Below, piece after piece: positions 42,991-52,962 of a DNA stretch of 64,000 nt. A model generated the notes under the pieces. It was not told the origin of the DNA and made no database searches. It was given only the letters and a program-made list of their open reading frames with translations. The stretch is from Bacillus sp. SLBN-46 (lineage in GTDB: Bacteria; Bacillota; Bacilli; Bacillales; Cytobacillaceae). The DNA lies in the NCBI RefSeq assembly GCF_031453555.1, contig NZ_JAVIZM010000001.1, positions 1,867,001 through 1,931,000 on the forward strand. Reading direction: 5' to 3'. A program made the translations under genes and the position numbers. Each line of letters begins with the position of its first letter. Within the stretch, counting starts at the first letter, position 1.

Positions 42991-43052
42991 TCTACATATA
43001 TTACATACACAATTCTATTGGGGGATTGTGAAGACTAGAAGGAGTGAGGGTT

Positions 43053-43529
43053 TTGGCTACAGAGAAAGTATTTCCAATGACACAAGCAGGTAAAGATAAG
43101 CTTGTACAAGAAGTTGAGTATTTAAAATCAGTTAAACGTAAAGAAGTGGTAGAAAGAATTAAAATCGCAAGAAGCTTCGGGGATTTGTCTGAAAACTCTG
43201 AGTATGATTCTGCGAAAGAAGAGCAAGCCTTTGTAGAAGGTAGAATTACGACCTTAGAAAATATGATTCGCAATGCAAAGATTATCGCTGAAGTTGAAAA
43301 TGCAAGCGACTCCGTTACATTAGGAAGCTCCGTTACTTTTGTTGAACTTCCTGATGGTGAAGAAGAAACTTATTCAATTGTTGGTAGTGCTGAAGCCGAT
43401 CCGTTTGAAGGAAAAATTTCTAATGATTCTCCAATTGCCAAAAGCCTATTAGGCAAGAAGGTGGGAGAGCAAGTTTCTGTTCAAACTCCTGGCGGCGAAA
43501 TGAGTGTACGTATCGTTTCTATTAAATAA
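43053..43529 (+). CDS. greA: Transcription elongation factor GreA
   Basis: GreA stimulates cleavage of backtracked RNA in RNA polymerase. The 158-residue product has the N-terminal coiled coil with the [20 protein letters not shown] tip (acidic residues D and E that reach the active site) and the C-terminal FKBP-like domain ending [15 protein letters not shown] 43053 is the start: AAGGAG (43039-43044) lies 8 bases before it and the protein then begins like other Bacillus GreA. Confidence 0.96.
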   Translation: MATEKVFPMTQAGKDKLVQEVEYLKSVKRKEVVERIKIARSFGDLSENSEYDSAKEEQAFVEGRITTLENMIRNAKIIAEVENASDSVTLGSSVTFVELPDGEEETYSIVGSAEADPFEGKISNDSPIAKSLLGKKVGEQVSVQTPGGEMSVRIVSIK

Positions 43530-43545
43530 TGTTTGAAATAAGAAA

Positions 43546-43577
43546 ACCTCGTCAAAACTTTTGACGAGGTGTTTTTT
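43546..43577 (+). terminator. greA terminator overlapping the pbpI ribosome site
   Basis: ACCTCGTCAAAA (43546-43557) pairs with TTTTGACGAGGT (43559-43570), then GTTTTTT. The 3' arm and T run contain the GAGGTG ribosome site and spacer of pbpI (ATG 43578). Confidence 0.88.
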
Positions 43578-45338
43578 ATGTGGAGAAAACGAGCCATTGG
43601 CTGGCTGGTCATTTGTATAACAGGATTAGTACTTCTCTTAGTACGTTTAATGCAAATTCAACTAATTGAGACAGAAACCTTTTCAAAGCATAATGTGAAC
43701 TTGCTTGAGGAAAGTGTGAATCAACGAACACAGGAATTAGTGATTGATAATGGCAGGGGAAATTTTCTTGATCGAAATGGGACGATGCTTACACATAAAA
43801 AGGTGTCCGTGCTCGTCTTATTTCCATTTCTAAAAAAGACAGATTGGGACATCGAAAAGGTTTCGACCATTTCAGGAATATCAGTTGATTCATTGAAATT
43901 TGCAGTAGATGCGGCAAAAAAACCATTTGCCTTCGGAGACCCAGAGCCTATTGAATTAACAACCTCACAGATGAAAAGAATTAATGAATTAAAAATACCC
44001 GGTGTATTTGCCATTGAGAAGAAATTTGAACGTTCTTCCATTCCAGCTGAGCAACTGATTGGACTAACAGGTGAAAATGCAAAGGAATTAAAGGAACGTT
44101 ATCCAAGTAAAGAGCTATCGGAAAAGACGCTGCTGGGCGTATCAGGCCTTGAAGAGAGCTTTGATGAATTCCTGCTCCCAGAGGGGAAGTCAAAGCTTGT
44201 TTACCATGTCGATGGCGGGGGAGCCCCGCTTTTTGGAATAAATGTAAGATATGTGGACCCTGCTAACCCGTTTTATCCTGTAAATATTCGGACTACGATT
44301 GATAAAGACTTGCAGCAAAAGGCCGAAGATTTAGTCGATCAGTATCAGATTAAAAAGGGGGGACTTGTTCTCCTTAATATTGAGGATAATAGTGTGTTAG
44401 CGATGGTTTCACGCCCGGCTATCAATAAAAAAGACCCCTATAATGGAGCAGGAATTACGAATTTGATGGTAAAGCAGCAGATTATGGGATCCGTTTTTAA
44501 GACGGTGGTTGCTGCAGCTACTATGGATCGTAACTTAGATGACCCAACCCGGCTTTTTGATTGTAGTAAAAAGATTAATGGAAAACCAGAATTAAAATAT
44601 AATTATGGAATGTTGAACTTTACAAATAGTTTTGCAAGAAGCTGTAATCGGACGTTCGGGGAACTGGCAAAGGAATTGCAGAAGACGGATCCACATCTAC
44701 TCGAGGATTATGCAGATAAATTATCTCTAACTGGTTCGGTGGGCTGGCAAGGTGAAGTGTATCATACCAGTGACTTCAAGCAGCTAGCGGATGAAGATAA
44801 AGGGAGGGTGTTTTTGTCTGACGAGGCAAGAAAGGATCCTAATTTTATTGCTATGTCAGGTATTGGACAGCACGAGGTTCGGGCTACTCCATTAGCTGTC
44901 GCTAACATGATGGCCACCATTGCAAGGGGCGGTAAAAAGGAAATGGTAAGAGCAGTTTCAAAAATAGAATATAAAAATGGGACAACGATGGTAGATTTCC
45001 CTGAGGAGAGCATAAAGGGGGATTCTATCTCACCTTATACAGCCATGAAACTGCAAAAATTGCTACGTGAAGTAATTATTAATCCAAATGGGACTGGAAG
45101 ATGGTTTAAAGATCTTCCATATGAAGTAGCAGGTAAATCAGGTACGGCTGAAACGGGTAAATTTAAAGATGGGAAGCAATTGCATAATAAATGGTTTGCT
45201 GGTTATTTTCCATTTCAATCGCCCAAATATGCGTTAGTAGCAGTTAATTTGGATGTAATAGATTCGGAAGGCGGGGTAAATTTATTGTTCGCGGATATGG
45301 TGAAAGCACTCTATGAAAAAGATGTAGAAAAAGAGTAG
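43578..45338 (+). CDS. pbpI: Penicillin-binding protein (PbpI/YrrR), class B transpeptidase
   Basis: A 586-residue class B PBP: one N-terminal membrane anchor (about 6-27), a dimerisation domain, and a transpeptidase domain with SVFK (catalytic Ser305), SCN (355-357) and KSGT (520-523) motifs in the expected order. It crosslinks peptidoglycan outside the membrane; in B. subtilis PbpI can support septal synthesis and is sporulation-linked. ATG 43578 follows GAGGTG by 6 bases, inside the greA terminator. Confidence 0.94.
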   Translation: MWRKRAIGWLVICITGLVLLLVRLMQIQLIETETFSKHNVNLLEESVNQRTQELVIDNGRGNFLDRNGTMLTHKKVSVLVLFPFLKKTDWDIEKVSTISGISVDSLKFAVDAAKKPFAFGDPEPIELTTSQMKRINELKIPGVFAIEKKFERSSIPAEQLIGLTGENAKELKERYPSKELSEKTLLGVSGLEESFDEFLLPEGKSKLVYHVDGGGAPLFGINVRYVDPANPFYPVNIRTTIDKDLQQKAEDLVDQYQIKKGGLVLLNIEDNSVLAMVSRPAINKKDPYNGAGITNLMVKQQIMGSVFKTVVAAATMDRNLDDPTRLFDCSKKINGKPELKYNYGMLNFTNSFARSCNRTFGELAKELQKTDPHLLEDYADKLSLTGSVGWQGEVYHTSDFKQLADEDKGRVFLSDEARKDPNFIAMSGIGQHEVRATPLAVANMMATIARGGKKEMVRAVSKIEYKNGTTMVDFPEESIKGDSISPYTAMKLQKLLREVIINPNGTGRWFKDLPYEVAGKSGTAETGKFKDGKQLHNKWFAGYFPFQSPKYALVAVNLDVIDSEGGVNLLFADMVKALYEKDVEKE

Positions 45339-45413
45339 TGCGACTATTATCTCTTCATGTTCTGTTAAAATCATGTTAGAATATTGAGAGCCTTTATTTT
45401 AGGAGGAAATAGT

Positions 45414-46082
45414 ATGACTAATGATTTTAATTCTAACTCGCGGTCTGGATACCGGTCGAAAAGAAAAAAAACGAACCTTGTCTTAAATAGTTTAATCATC
45501 ATTGTACTCTTACTAATATTATTCGTGGCATACAATATTTTTGCTTCAGGAAATGATCATGCAGCACCTAAGAAAGATAGTACAAAAACTGAGCAAAAAC
45601 AAACGGAACATACAGAGAAGCAAGCGGAGAAAAAAGAGAAAACTGAGGCAGACGATGAGAGTTCATCTGATCAAGTATCTGAAGAAGAACAACAAAGTGA
45701 GGAAGCTTCGACAACTGAACAGACAGATGAATCACAGGAAGTGGTTACTGATGGAGGAAGTTCTTCAAATGTACTTAAGACGATTGAAAATCCCAGCTGG
45801 AAGCCTGTAGGGACAACCCAATCTGGTGAGCATACCGCTGTATACGATACAAATTCAGTCGATTGGCAGGAAATGCTAGAGGCGGTATCCTATGCCACTG
45901 GATTAGATGGAAGCAACATGACGGTATATTGGCTGGGTAGAGATAAGTCCACTCAAAATGGTTCGTTTGCTACCGTTGCTTCAAAAGATAAGCAACAAAA
46001 ATATAATGTGTATCTTCAGTGGGTAGACGGCGAAGGCTGGATGCCTACACGAGTTGAAGAATTAGCGGAAATTGTTAGATGA
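45414..46082 (+). CDS. yrrS: DUF1510 membrane-anchored protein (YrrS)
   Basis: A 222-residue YrrS-family protein: basic N-terminus (RSKRKKT), one membrane helix (about 22-43), a Glu/Lys/Gln/Ser-rich low-complexity linker (about 50-112) and a compact C-terminal DUF1510 domain (from about 120, with NPSWKPVGT and VYLQWVDGEGWMPTRVEEL). It is probably outside the membrane and is always next to pbpI, suggesting a role with that PBP, but none is established. ATG 45414 follows AGGAGG. Confidence 0.9.
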   Translation: MTNDFNSNSRSGYRSKRKKTNLVLNSLIIIVLLLILFVAYNIFASGNDHAAPKKDSTKTEQKQTEHTEKQAEKKEKTEADDESSSDQVSEEEQQSEEASTTEQTDESQEVVTDGGSSSNVLKTIENPSWKPVGTTQSGEHTAVYDTNSVDWQEMLEAVSYATGLDGSNMTVYWLGRDKSTQNGSFATVASKDKQQKYNVYLQWVDGEGWMPTRVEELAEIVR

Positions 46083-46088
46083 TACGTG

Positions 46089-46125
46089 AAAACGAGGTTG
46101 ACTATAGAGTCAGCCTCGTTTATTT
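46089..46125. terminator. Bidirectional terminator between yrrS and yrzA
   Basis: AACGAGGTTGACT (46091-46103) and AGTCAGCCTCGTT (46108-46120), loop ATAG, T-rich on the right and A-rich on the left. Confidence 0.88.
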
Positions 46126-46323
46126 TTTCTTAAAATGTACTACTGCTGTAAAATAGGTTTGTCCATTTTCATTCACATGCATTTGGTGTGATACGGAGTG
46201 GACTCCCAGCATAATTGCCCGGTTCTCATCAATTTGTGACTCAATTTTTTTCTGTAAGGTTTTAAGGCTAGTTGCCTCAAAAAACTCCACTTTATCTTCG
46301 ATTAAATCAAATTGGAAATTCAT
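46120..46323 (-). CDS. yrzA: DUF2536 family protein (YrzA)
   Basis: A 67-residue protein of the DUF2536/YrzA family (EFFEATSLKTLQKKIESQI, VHSVSHQMHVNENGQTYF). The alternating pattern suggests a small alpha/beta fold; function unknown. Same place and orientation in B. subtilis, convergent to yrrS. Its start ATG 46323 faces the mtnN leader. Confidence 0.87.
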   Translation of the reverse strand: MNFQFDLIEDKVEFFEATSLKTLQKKIESQIDENRAIMLGVHSVSHQMHVNENGQTYFTAVVHFKKK

Positions 46324-46595
46324 AAAATCAGTCCTTTCATCTTTTATTTTAGTTAGTTATTTATCATCTAGCAATGAATTGTTGAATAAAAGTGAGTACT
46401 ATGATAACATGTTTTAGGATTAATTCATAGTATACGTATAGGATTAATGCGGAGTGTTCGGGAGTGTGAGAATACAGGCTTACTATGGCAAGCATCTTTA
46501 AAAAGATGGTAGAATAGTGTTTGCGGATACGATGCTTAAAACAGAGGAAGATTATAAGCAGTCAAACGTTAAAACACAATGAAAGAGGTCATATA
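46324..46595. promoter_or_regulatory. Divergent yrzA-mtnN control region
   Basis: No gene is seen in these 272 bases. A direct repeat AGGATTAAT occurs at 46416-46424 and 46440-46448, 24 bases apart, around the palindrome TATACGTATA (46431-46440). A TATGAT (46400-46405) could be a -10 element, but no -35 sits at a good distance. CymR is the regulator expected for the downstream genes; I cannot assign its operator with confidence. Confidence 0.4.
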
Positions 46596-47291
46596 ATGAA
46601 AATCGCAATTATCGGAGCAATGGAAGAGGAAGTAACGTTACTAAGAGATCATATCGAAGGGAAAACACAAGAAACGGTAGCTGGCTGTGAATTTACGTTC
46701 GGTACCATGCATGGTGTAGATGTGATCTTACTCCGTTCAGGAATTGGCAAGGTGAACGCAGCAATGTCTACAACTATCTTACTTGAAAAATATAAGCCTG
46801 ATTATATTATAAACACTGGTTCTGCTGGTGGGTTCAACCCGGCTCTTAATGTTGGTGATGCAGTCATTTCAACTGAAGTTCGTCATCATGATGTAGATGT
46901 AACAGCTTTTGGATATGAATACGGGCAGGTTCCACAGCTTCCAGCTGCATTTTTAGCAGATGAGAAGTTAATTGCGGTCGCTGAAAAAGCATCAAAGGAA
47001 CTGGAAAAGTTTCAGATTGTCAAAGGCTTAATTGTTACTGGTGACTCCTTTATGGAAGACCCGGCAAGAGTCGAATTTGTCCGTTCGAAATTTAATGATT
47101 TACAAGCAGTTGAAATGGAGGCAGCGGCGATTGCGCAAGTAGCCCATCGGTTTGGAGTTCCTTTCGTTATCATTCGTTCTCTTTCTGATATTGCTGGTAA
47201 AGAATCAGAAGTATCTTTTGATCAATTTATTGATAAAGCAGCAACTAATTCTGCTACATTGGTTATGAATATGGTGGCAGCGTTAAAATAG
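46596..47291 (+). CDS. mtnN: 5'-methylthioadenosine/S-adenosylhomocysteine nucleosidase
   Basis: MtnN hydrolyses MTA and SAH, removing adenine, in SAM by-product recycling. The 231-residue product has the start [16 protein letters not shown], the [21 protein letters not shown] active-site region (as two blocks) and the catalytic aspartate in [14 protein letters not shown] 46596 follows AAAGAGGTC; longer starts lack a site. It begins the methionine-to-cysteine operon with mccA and mccB. The yrrT methyltransferase usually placed before it in B. subtilis is missing here. Confidence 0.96.
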   Translation: MKIAIIGAMEEEVTLLRDHIEGKTQETVAGCEFTFGTMHGVDVILLRSGIGKVNAAMSTTILLEKYKPDYIINTGSAGGFNPALNVGDAVISTEVRHHDVDVTAFGYEYGQVPQLPAAFLADEKLIAVAEKASKELEKFQIVKGLIVTGDSFMEDPARVEFVRSKFNDLQAVEMEAAAIAQVAHRFGVPFVIIRSLSDIAGKESEVSFDQFIDKAATNSATLVMNMVAALK

Positions 47292-47308
47292 GTCACAGGA
47301 GTGGGGAA

Positions 47309-49367
<2,059 letters not shown>

Positions 49368-49379
49368 TTGATATTATCC

Positions 49380-49420
49380 AGGCACCAGGTGAACTCACCT
49401 GGGCCTGAGCTTTTCTTTTA
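49380..49420 (+). terminator. Terminator of mtnN-mccA-mccB
   Basis: CAGGC (49380-49384) and CCAGGTG (49386-49392) pair with CACCTGG (49397-49403) and GCCTG (49404-49408); loop AACT, then a broken T tract. Confidence 0.85.
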
Positions 49421-49499
49421 CTAATATTTACATCCTCTTTCATGTGAAGTTTTATGTTAAAGTAGGTTAGTAGATTAAAAGAAAAGCAGGTGATAAGTA

Positions 49500-49760
49500 G
49501 TGAAGCAACAAGCGAGAAGACTTTATGAAAAAATGGTTGATTTTAAACGTTTTGCCACGATCTTATTGGCTGTTGGTGTATTTTTCTATTTAGGTGTAAT
49601 TATTCCATCCGATACGAAAAGCGAGATGGATGTTAACATAATGGTTCTATCCTCAATGTCTTTCCTAGCTTTATCCATTTTGTTTTTTATTCAATCCAAA
49701 CAATGCCAAATGAAGCTGTCAGAGACAGAAGAAGGACAGGATTATTTAATGAAAAAATAA
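49500..49760 (+). CDS. yrhC: YrhC family membrane protein
   Basis: An 86-residue protein with two membrane helices (about 19-36 and 47-66) and a charged C-terminus; YrhC family, function unknown, conserved next to mccB. GTG 49500 follows AGGTGA by 7 bases. The stop codon lies inside the terminator stem. Confidence 0.87.
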   Translation: MKQQARRLYEKMVDFKRFATILLAVGVFFYLGVIIPSDTKSEMDVNIMVLSSMSFLALSILFFIQSKQCQMKLSETEEGQDYLMKK

Positions 49761-49794
49761 GCGTCTCCCATTATGCGGAGCGCTTATTTTTTTT
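49756..49794 (+). terminator. Terminator of yrhC
   Basis: AATAAGCG (49756-49763) and CGCTTATT (49781-49788) with inner TCTCC/GGAG pairs, followed by eight T; overlaps the yrhC stop. Confidence 0.9.
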
Positions 49795-49845
49795 ATCCAA
49801 CAGGAGGGCGGTTTAATTAATTTTAAAAAAATTACTGGCAAAAGG

Positions 49846-49874
49846 TTTACAATTGGCAGTTGTGTGGATATAAT
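49846..49874 (+). promoter_or_regulatory. Sigma-A promoter of the 25-codon ORF unit
   Basis: TTTACA (49846-49851), 17-base spacer, consensus TATAAT (49869-49874). Predicted start near 49881. Confidence 0.88.
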
Positions 49875-49916
49875 TACCGTAGTAAGTATAAAATTCCAAA
49901 AAGGAGGTCGAAGAAA

Positions 49917-49994
49917 ATGAATTTAATTGTATCCTTTACTACAACATCATATTTAAATATCACGCATTCGACCAGACTGGAATGGATTGCTTAA
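49917..49994 (+). CDS. 25-residue microprotein of unknown function
   Basis: ATG 49917 stands 8 bases after a full AAAGGAGGT ribosome site and about 36 bases after a near-consensus promoter start. The 25-residue product begins MNLIVSFTTTSYLNI and ends RLEWIA, mildly hydrophobic and Thr-rich. I recognise no family. Two tandem terminator-like hairpins begin 13-28 bases after the stop, so the likely transcript is about 180-225 bases and encodes little else. It could be a leader peptide or a functional microprotein. Confidence 0.6.
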   Translation: MNLIVSFTTTSYLNITHSTRLEWIA

Positions 49995-50006
49995 GTAATT
50001 AAGTGA

Positions 50007-50134
50007 CATTACATATCCATGCCGCAGGGAGAATGACGTCTTGCGGTATTTTTGTGCCTAAAAATCCATGCCGCAAGGGATAACTTCTTGCGGCCTTTTT
50101 GTGCCCTTTTTAATCGCCAGATGGATATGTAATG
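50007..50134. repeat. Inverted-repeat element enclosing two tandem hairpins
   Basis: Perfect 14-bp arms CATTACATATCCAT (50007-50020) and ATGGATATGTAATG (50121-50134) enclose two direct copies of a unit of about 43 bases (50015-50058 and 50064-50105). Each copy has ATCCATGCCGCA, a hairpin (50022-50029/50039-50046; 50070-50077/50087-50094) and TTTTTGTGCC. The ATCCAT of copy 2 could compete with that of copy 1 for the right arm. Confidence 0.8.
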
Positions 50135-50194
50135 CATAGATTGAAAATGTTGTTAGAACAAGAAAGAAATAAGCCTTTAAAGGAGGTGTGATAC

Positions 50195-50335
50195 ATGACC
50201 CTTAATATTTTATTTTTAACCATAACTATTAACAAACGTCGAATGAGCCTCGAAGAAGCTGCTCATCAAGAAATGGTTGATAAGCTTTATGAGAAAAACA
50301 GAGATCGTCAGGTTTCCATGCACCGTTTTATGTAA
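50195..50335 (+). CDS. yrzI: YrzI-family small protein
   Basis: A 46-residue protein resembling the YrzI family (Bac_small_yrzI, called probable sporulation proteins in family databases): hydrophobic start MTLNILFLTITINKRR, a helical EEAAHQEMVDKLYEKN middle and a DRQVSMHRFM tail. AAAGGAGGTG lies before ATG 50195. The yrhC-linked position is also consistent. The biochemical role is unknown. Confidence 0.8.
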   Translation: MTLNILFLTITINKRRMSLEEAAHQEMVDKLYEKNRDRQVSMHRFM

Positions 50336-50375
50336 TAGGTAAGTAAAAACCAAATAGAGAAAGGTGGTTGTTAAT

Positions 50376-50432
50376 ATGTTGTTTTTTCTAATGCAAGGTC
50401 GAGGAAATAGTTTCTGGGGTATGAAAGATACC
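50376..50432 (+). CDS. Possible 18-residue microprotein
   Basis: ATG 50376 lies 8 bases after AAAGGTGG. The peptide starts MLFFLMQGRGNSFWG. The only support is the ribosome site and its place in a row of similar tiny ORFs. Confidence 0.35.
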
Positions 50433-50472
50433 ACCTAGCCGAGTGAAAGAATGAAAATAGGAGGTAACCAAT

Positions 50473-50532
50473 ATGCCACTTCATATTTTGTTATTATCAT
50501 TACTCTTTAAATCAAAGAAAAAAGAATCATAA
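50473..50532 (+). CDS. Possible 19-residue YrzI-like microprotein
   Basis: ATG 50473 follows TAGGAGGTAA. The product, with MPLHILLLSLLFKSKKK, resembles the first 16 residues of the YrzI-like protein at 50195 (M-x-L-x-I-L-x-L, then basic residues), as if a shortened paralogue lacking the helical tail. Confidence 0.45.
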   Translation: MPLHILLLSLLFKSKKKES

Positions 50533-50671
50533 TCCCACTAAAAGAAAATCTATTTGTCAGAAACCTAAAGGGTTTGTTAACAGAATGTTCATATTTCCTG
50601 AAGTTAGATACTGTGAAAATGTGTTAAATTCAAAGTAGAAAATAGCAGTCTCTAACTAAGGGGTGGGGAAT

Positions 50672-50752
50672 ATGTTTTTGGTTGTGATGGCTTTCGTCAT
50701 TACTGGGGCGATCGGCTGTGTTATTTCAGCCGAACTAAGTGTTGAAGCATAA
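50672..50752 (+). CDS. Possible 26-residue membrane microprotein
   Basis: ATG 50672 follows a G-rich ribosome site (AAGGGGTGGGG). The peptide is a single hydrophobic helix (FLVVMAFVITGAIGCVIS) with an acidic end, the pattern of a small membrane protein. Its stop is 5 bases before a strong terminator, which supports a real transcript. No family recognised. Confidence 0.5.
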   Translation: MFLVVMAFVITGAIGCVISAELSVEA

Positions 50753-50756
50753 TATT

Positions 50757-50795
50757 AAAAAGCATCGGCCACAAGTTTCGGCCGATGCTTTTTCT
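50757..50795. terminator. Bidirectional terminator between the microprotein cluster and pepF
   Basis: AAAAAGCATCGGCC (50757-50770) and GGCCGATGCTTTTT (50780-50793), perfect 14-bp stem. Confidence 0.93.
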
Positions 50796-50796
50796 A

Positions 50797-52593
50797 TTAT
50801 TTTTCAGTTAACTTTAGGAATTCATCAATGTCATCCAGACAAATATGAACGGCTTTTTCCCAAAAGTCTTTTTTCGTTAGATCTACATGTAGATGTTTTT
50901 GTGCTAAATCTTCAACAGACATGGAAGCCGTATCTCTTAACAAAGCAATGTAATTTTCTTCATAGCCTTTGCCTTCCTCGAGCGCCTGCGCATAGATACC
51001 TAATGAGAAAAGATAACCAAACGTATATGGGAAGTTATAAAATGGTACACCAGTTATAAAGAAGTGAAGCTTAGAGGCCCAGAATAATGGATGATATTCT
51101 TCTAAGGCATCACAATAGGCTTCTTTTTGTGCAGCAAGCATCAGTTCATTCAGACGTTCTGCATTTACAGGTCCTTGCTTTCTTTCTTCATAAAAACTTG
51201 TTTCAAATAAGAAGCGTGCATGTATATTCATTAAAAGGGCAACGGTTCTTTGGACCTTATCATCAAGAAGAACTAGTTTTTCTTCTTCATCTTTTGCATT
51301 TTTAACTGCTGCATCTGCAACAATCATTTCAGCGAAGGTAGAGGCCGTTTCTGCCACGTTCATGGCATAATTACGGTTGAGATGATGAACCCCCTTCATC
51401 GCAAATGTGTGGAAACCATGACCAAGCTCATGCGCCAAAGTTGAAACGTTTGATGGTGTTCCAGAGTAGGTCATAAAGATACGAGATTGGTCGCTTTCAG
51501 GAAAGAAAGTACAGAAGCCACCAGGAGCTTTACCAGGTCGATCTTCTCCTTCAATCCATTGCTCTTCAAAGGCTTTACGAGCAAACGAAGCCATTTTTTC
51601 ACCGAATAGAGCAAAGTTTTGTTCGATAAACTCGGCTCCTTCTTGATAGGAAACCTTTGATTCTGTTTTGCCAAATGGAGCATCTAAATCATACCAACTT
51701 AATTTATTTACCCCAAGGAGTGCTGCTTTTCTCTCTAAATACGTAACAAGCTTTTGTTTATTGTCGGATATGACTGCCCACATCGTTTCAAGTGTCTCTT
51801 TTTCCATACGATTAATGCTAAGAGGTTCTTTTAATACATCTTCCCAGCCTCTTTTTTGATACACACTAAGACGGAAACCAGAAAGATGATTGAGGGTTTT
51901 GGCAAGAAAGTCTGCCTGTTCTCCCCATGCCTTCTCCCAGTTTCTGAAAGTAGTCTCTCGTACGTTTCGGTCGGGGCTTGAGAATTTATTAAATGCCTGA
52001 CCGACAGATAGGAGCTTTTCCTCGCCGTTTTCTTGAAAAGGTACTTTTATTTTGCCAACAATTAAATCGTATAATTGCCCCCAACTATGATAGCCATCTA
52101 CACCAAGTGCGCTGATTAATGCTTCTTCTTCTTTAGAAAGCTTTTCTTTTGCTCGATTACGTCTTTCTGTTAAAACAAAGGAAAGAACCTGTAACTGATT
52201 ATCCTTTAATAACTCTGTCCAAGCCTCATCATTAAATGAGGATAATAGGCTGTCAAAGGTAGTAAGAGCCGTTTGGAAAGCTGCGCTTAAACTGGTAACC
52301 TTCGAATCAAGAGCATAGGCTTTTTTATCATCTGTGTTTTGTGCTTGCAAACAACTAACAAATGCTCCTGCTTGACGTAGTTTTTTGGCAGCATGCTCAA
52401 AATCCTCAAGTAATTCTTTTAAGTATGTTTGATCCTCTTGTGAATTGAACGGAGTCCAGTTGTTTACTTTTGTTTGGAAACTATCTATTAAGGTTGCTGT
52501 AAGATTTAAATGGTTTGCGAATTCTAATGAATCGCTTCCGCCCTTAAAGAACACATCAAGGTTCCAAACATCTGAATATGTAATCGCTGTCAT
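50797..52593 (-). CDS. pepF: M3-family oligoendopeptidase (PepF/YjbG type)
   Basis: A 598-residue cytoplasmic zinc metallopeptidase that degrades short peptides. The zinc motif HELGHGFHTF and the downstream glutamate in NVAETASTFAEM are intact, and the YQEGAEFIEQNF and PYTFGYLFSLG segments are typical of the PepF subfamily. A ribosome site (AAGGAGGGG) precedes ATG 52593. Monocistronic on the - strand between the microprotein cluster and the sporulation gene at 52764. Confidence 0.95.
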   Translation of the reverse strand: MTAITYSDVWNLDVFFKGGSDSLEFANHLNLTATLIDSFQTKVNNWTPFNSQEDQTYLKELLEDFEHAAKKLRQAGAFVSCLQAQNTDDKKAYALDSKVTSLSAAFQTALTTFDSLLSSFNDEAWTELLKDNQLQVLSFVLTERRNRAKEKLSKEEEALISALGVDGYHSWGQLYDLIVGKIKVPFQENGEEKLLSVGQAFNKFSSPDRNVRETTFRNWEKAWGEQADFLAKTLNHLSGFRLSVYQKRGWEDVLKEPLSINRMEKETLETMWAVISDNKQKLVTYLERKAALLGVNKLSWYDLDAPFGKTESKVSYQEGAEFIEQNFALFGEKMASFARKAFEEQWIEGEDRPGKAPGGFCTFFPESDQSRIFMTYSGTPSNVSTLAHELGHGFHTFAMKGVHHLNRNYAMNVAETASTFAEMIVADAAVKNAKDEEEKLVLLDDKVQRTVALLMNIHARFLFETSFYEERKQGPVNAERLNELMLAAQKEAYCDALEEYHPLFWASKLHFFITGVPFYNFPYTFGYLFSLGIYAQALEEGKGYEENYIALLRDTASMSVEDLAQKHLHVDLTKKDFWEKAVHICLDDIDEFLKLTEK

Positions 52594-52720
52594 TCTTTGT
52601 ACCCCTCCTTAAAAGATGAACCACAATCATGGTTGATTATTGTCAAAAAATTAACACTTCCGCCTTCCATTATAATTTACTTTTTCTAAAAATTCTATAT
52701 TATTGGTTTTTACAGAAAAA

Positions 52721-52757
52721 AGAGGCTGAGTTTACTTAGAGAAACTCAGCCTTTTAA
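52721..52757. terminator. Terminator of the yjcZ-like gene
   Basis: AGGCTGAGTTT (52723-52733) and AAACTCAGCCT (52742-52752). On the - strand it follows the yjcZ-like stop and is succeeded by T residues (complement of the A run at 52716-52721). Confidence 0.85.
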
Positions 52758-52763
52758 AAAGTA

Positions 52764-52934
52764 TTAACAAACTCTTGTATACCACCACCAGCCTCCGAAG
52801 AGTAACAACAGAATAAATAAGACAATGACGACTGCAATCCAAAAACCACTGCCTGCAGCATATGGAACTGGATAAGCTGGATATGGGGCCGGGTATCCAT
52901 AAAAACCATAAGGACTAGGATAACCAAAAGGCAT
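52764..52934 (-). CDS. YjcZ-like small sporulation protein
   Basis: A 56-residue protein with a Pro/Tyr/Gly-rich N-terminus (repeated PYG, YPAP, YPVPY) and one C-terminal membrane helix (FWIAVVIVLFILLLLFGGWW), close to the pattern of YjcZ family sporulation proteins, which end in a similar GF-x-IVVLFILL helix. AAAGGAGGG lies before ATG 52934. A sigma-K-like promoter upstream agrees with mother-cell expression and a coat or spore-surface role; this is inference. Confidence 0.78.
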   Translation of the reverse strand: MPFGYPSPYGFYGYPAPYPAYPVPYAAGSGFWIAVVIVLFILLLLFGGWWWYTRVC

Positions 52935-52962
52935 CTAGATTCCCTCCTTTATCCTTTTATAA

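Noticed and set aside
46379-46405. TTGTTG...TATGAT as the mtnN promoter
   Set aside because: Spacer of 15 bases is too short and it is almost 200 bases from the start codon; left as undecided.
50015-50105. Two direct repeats resembling a minimal CRISPR array
   Set aside because: Only two copies, no spacer of regular size, each copy is a terminator-like hairpin with a T tract, and no cas genes are nearby.
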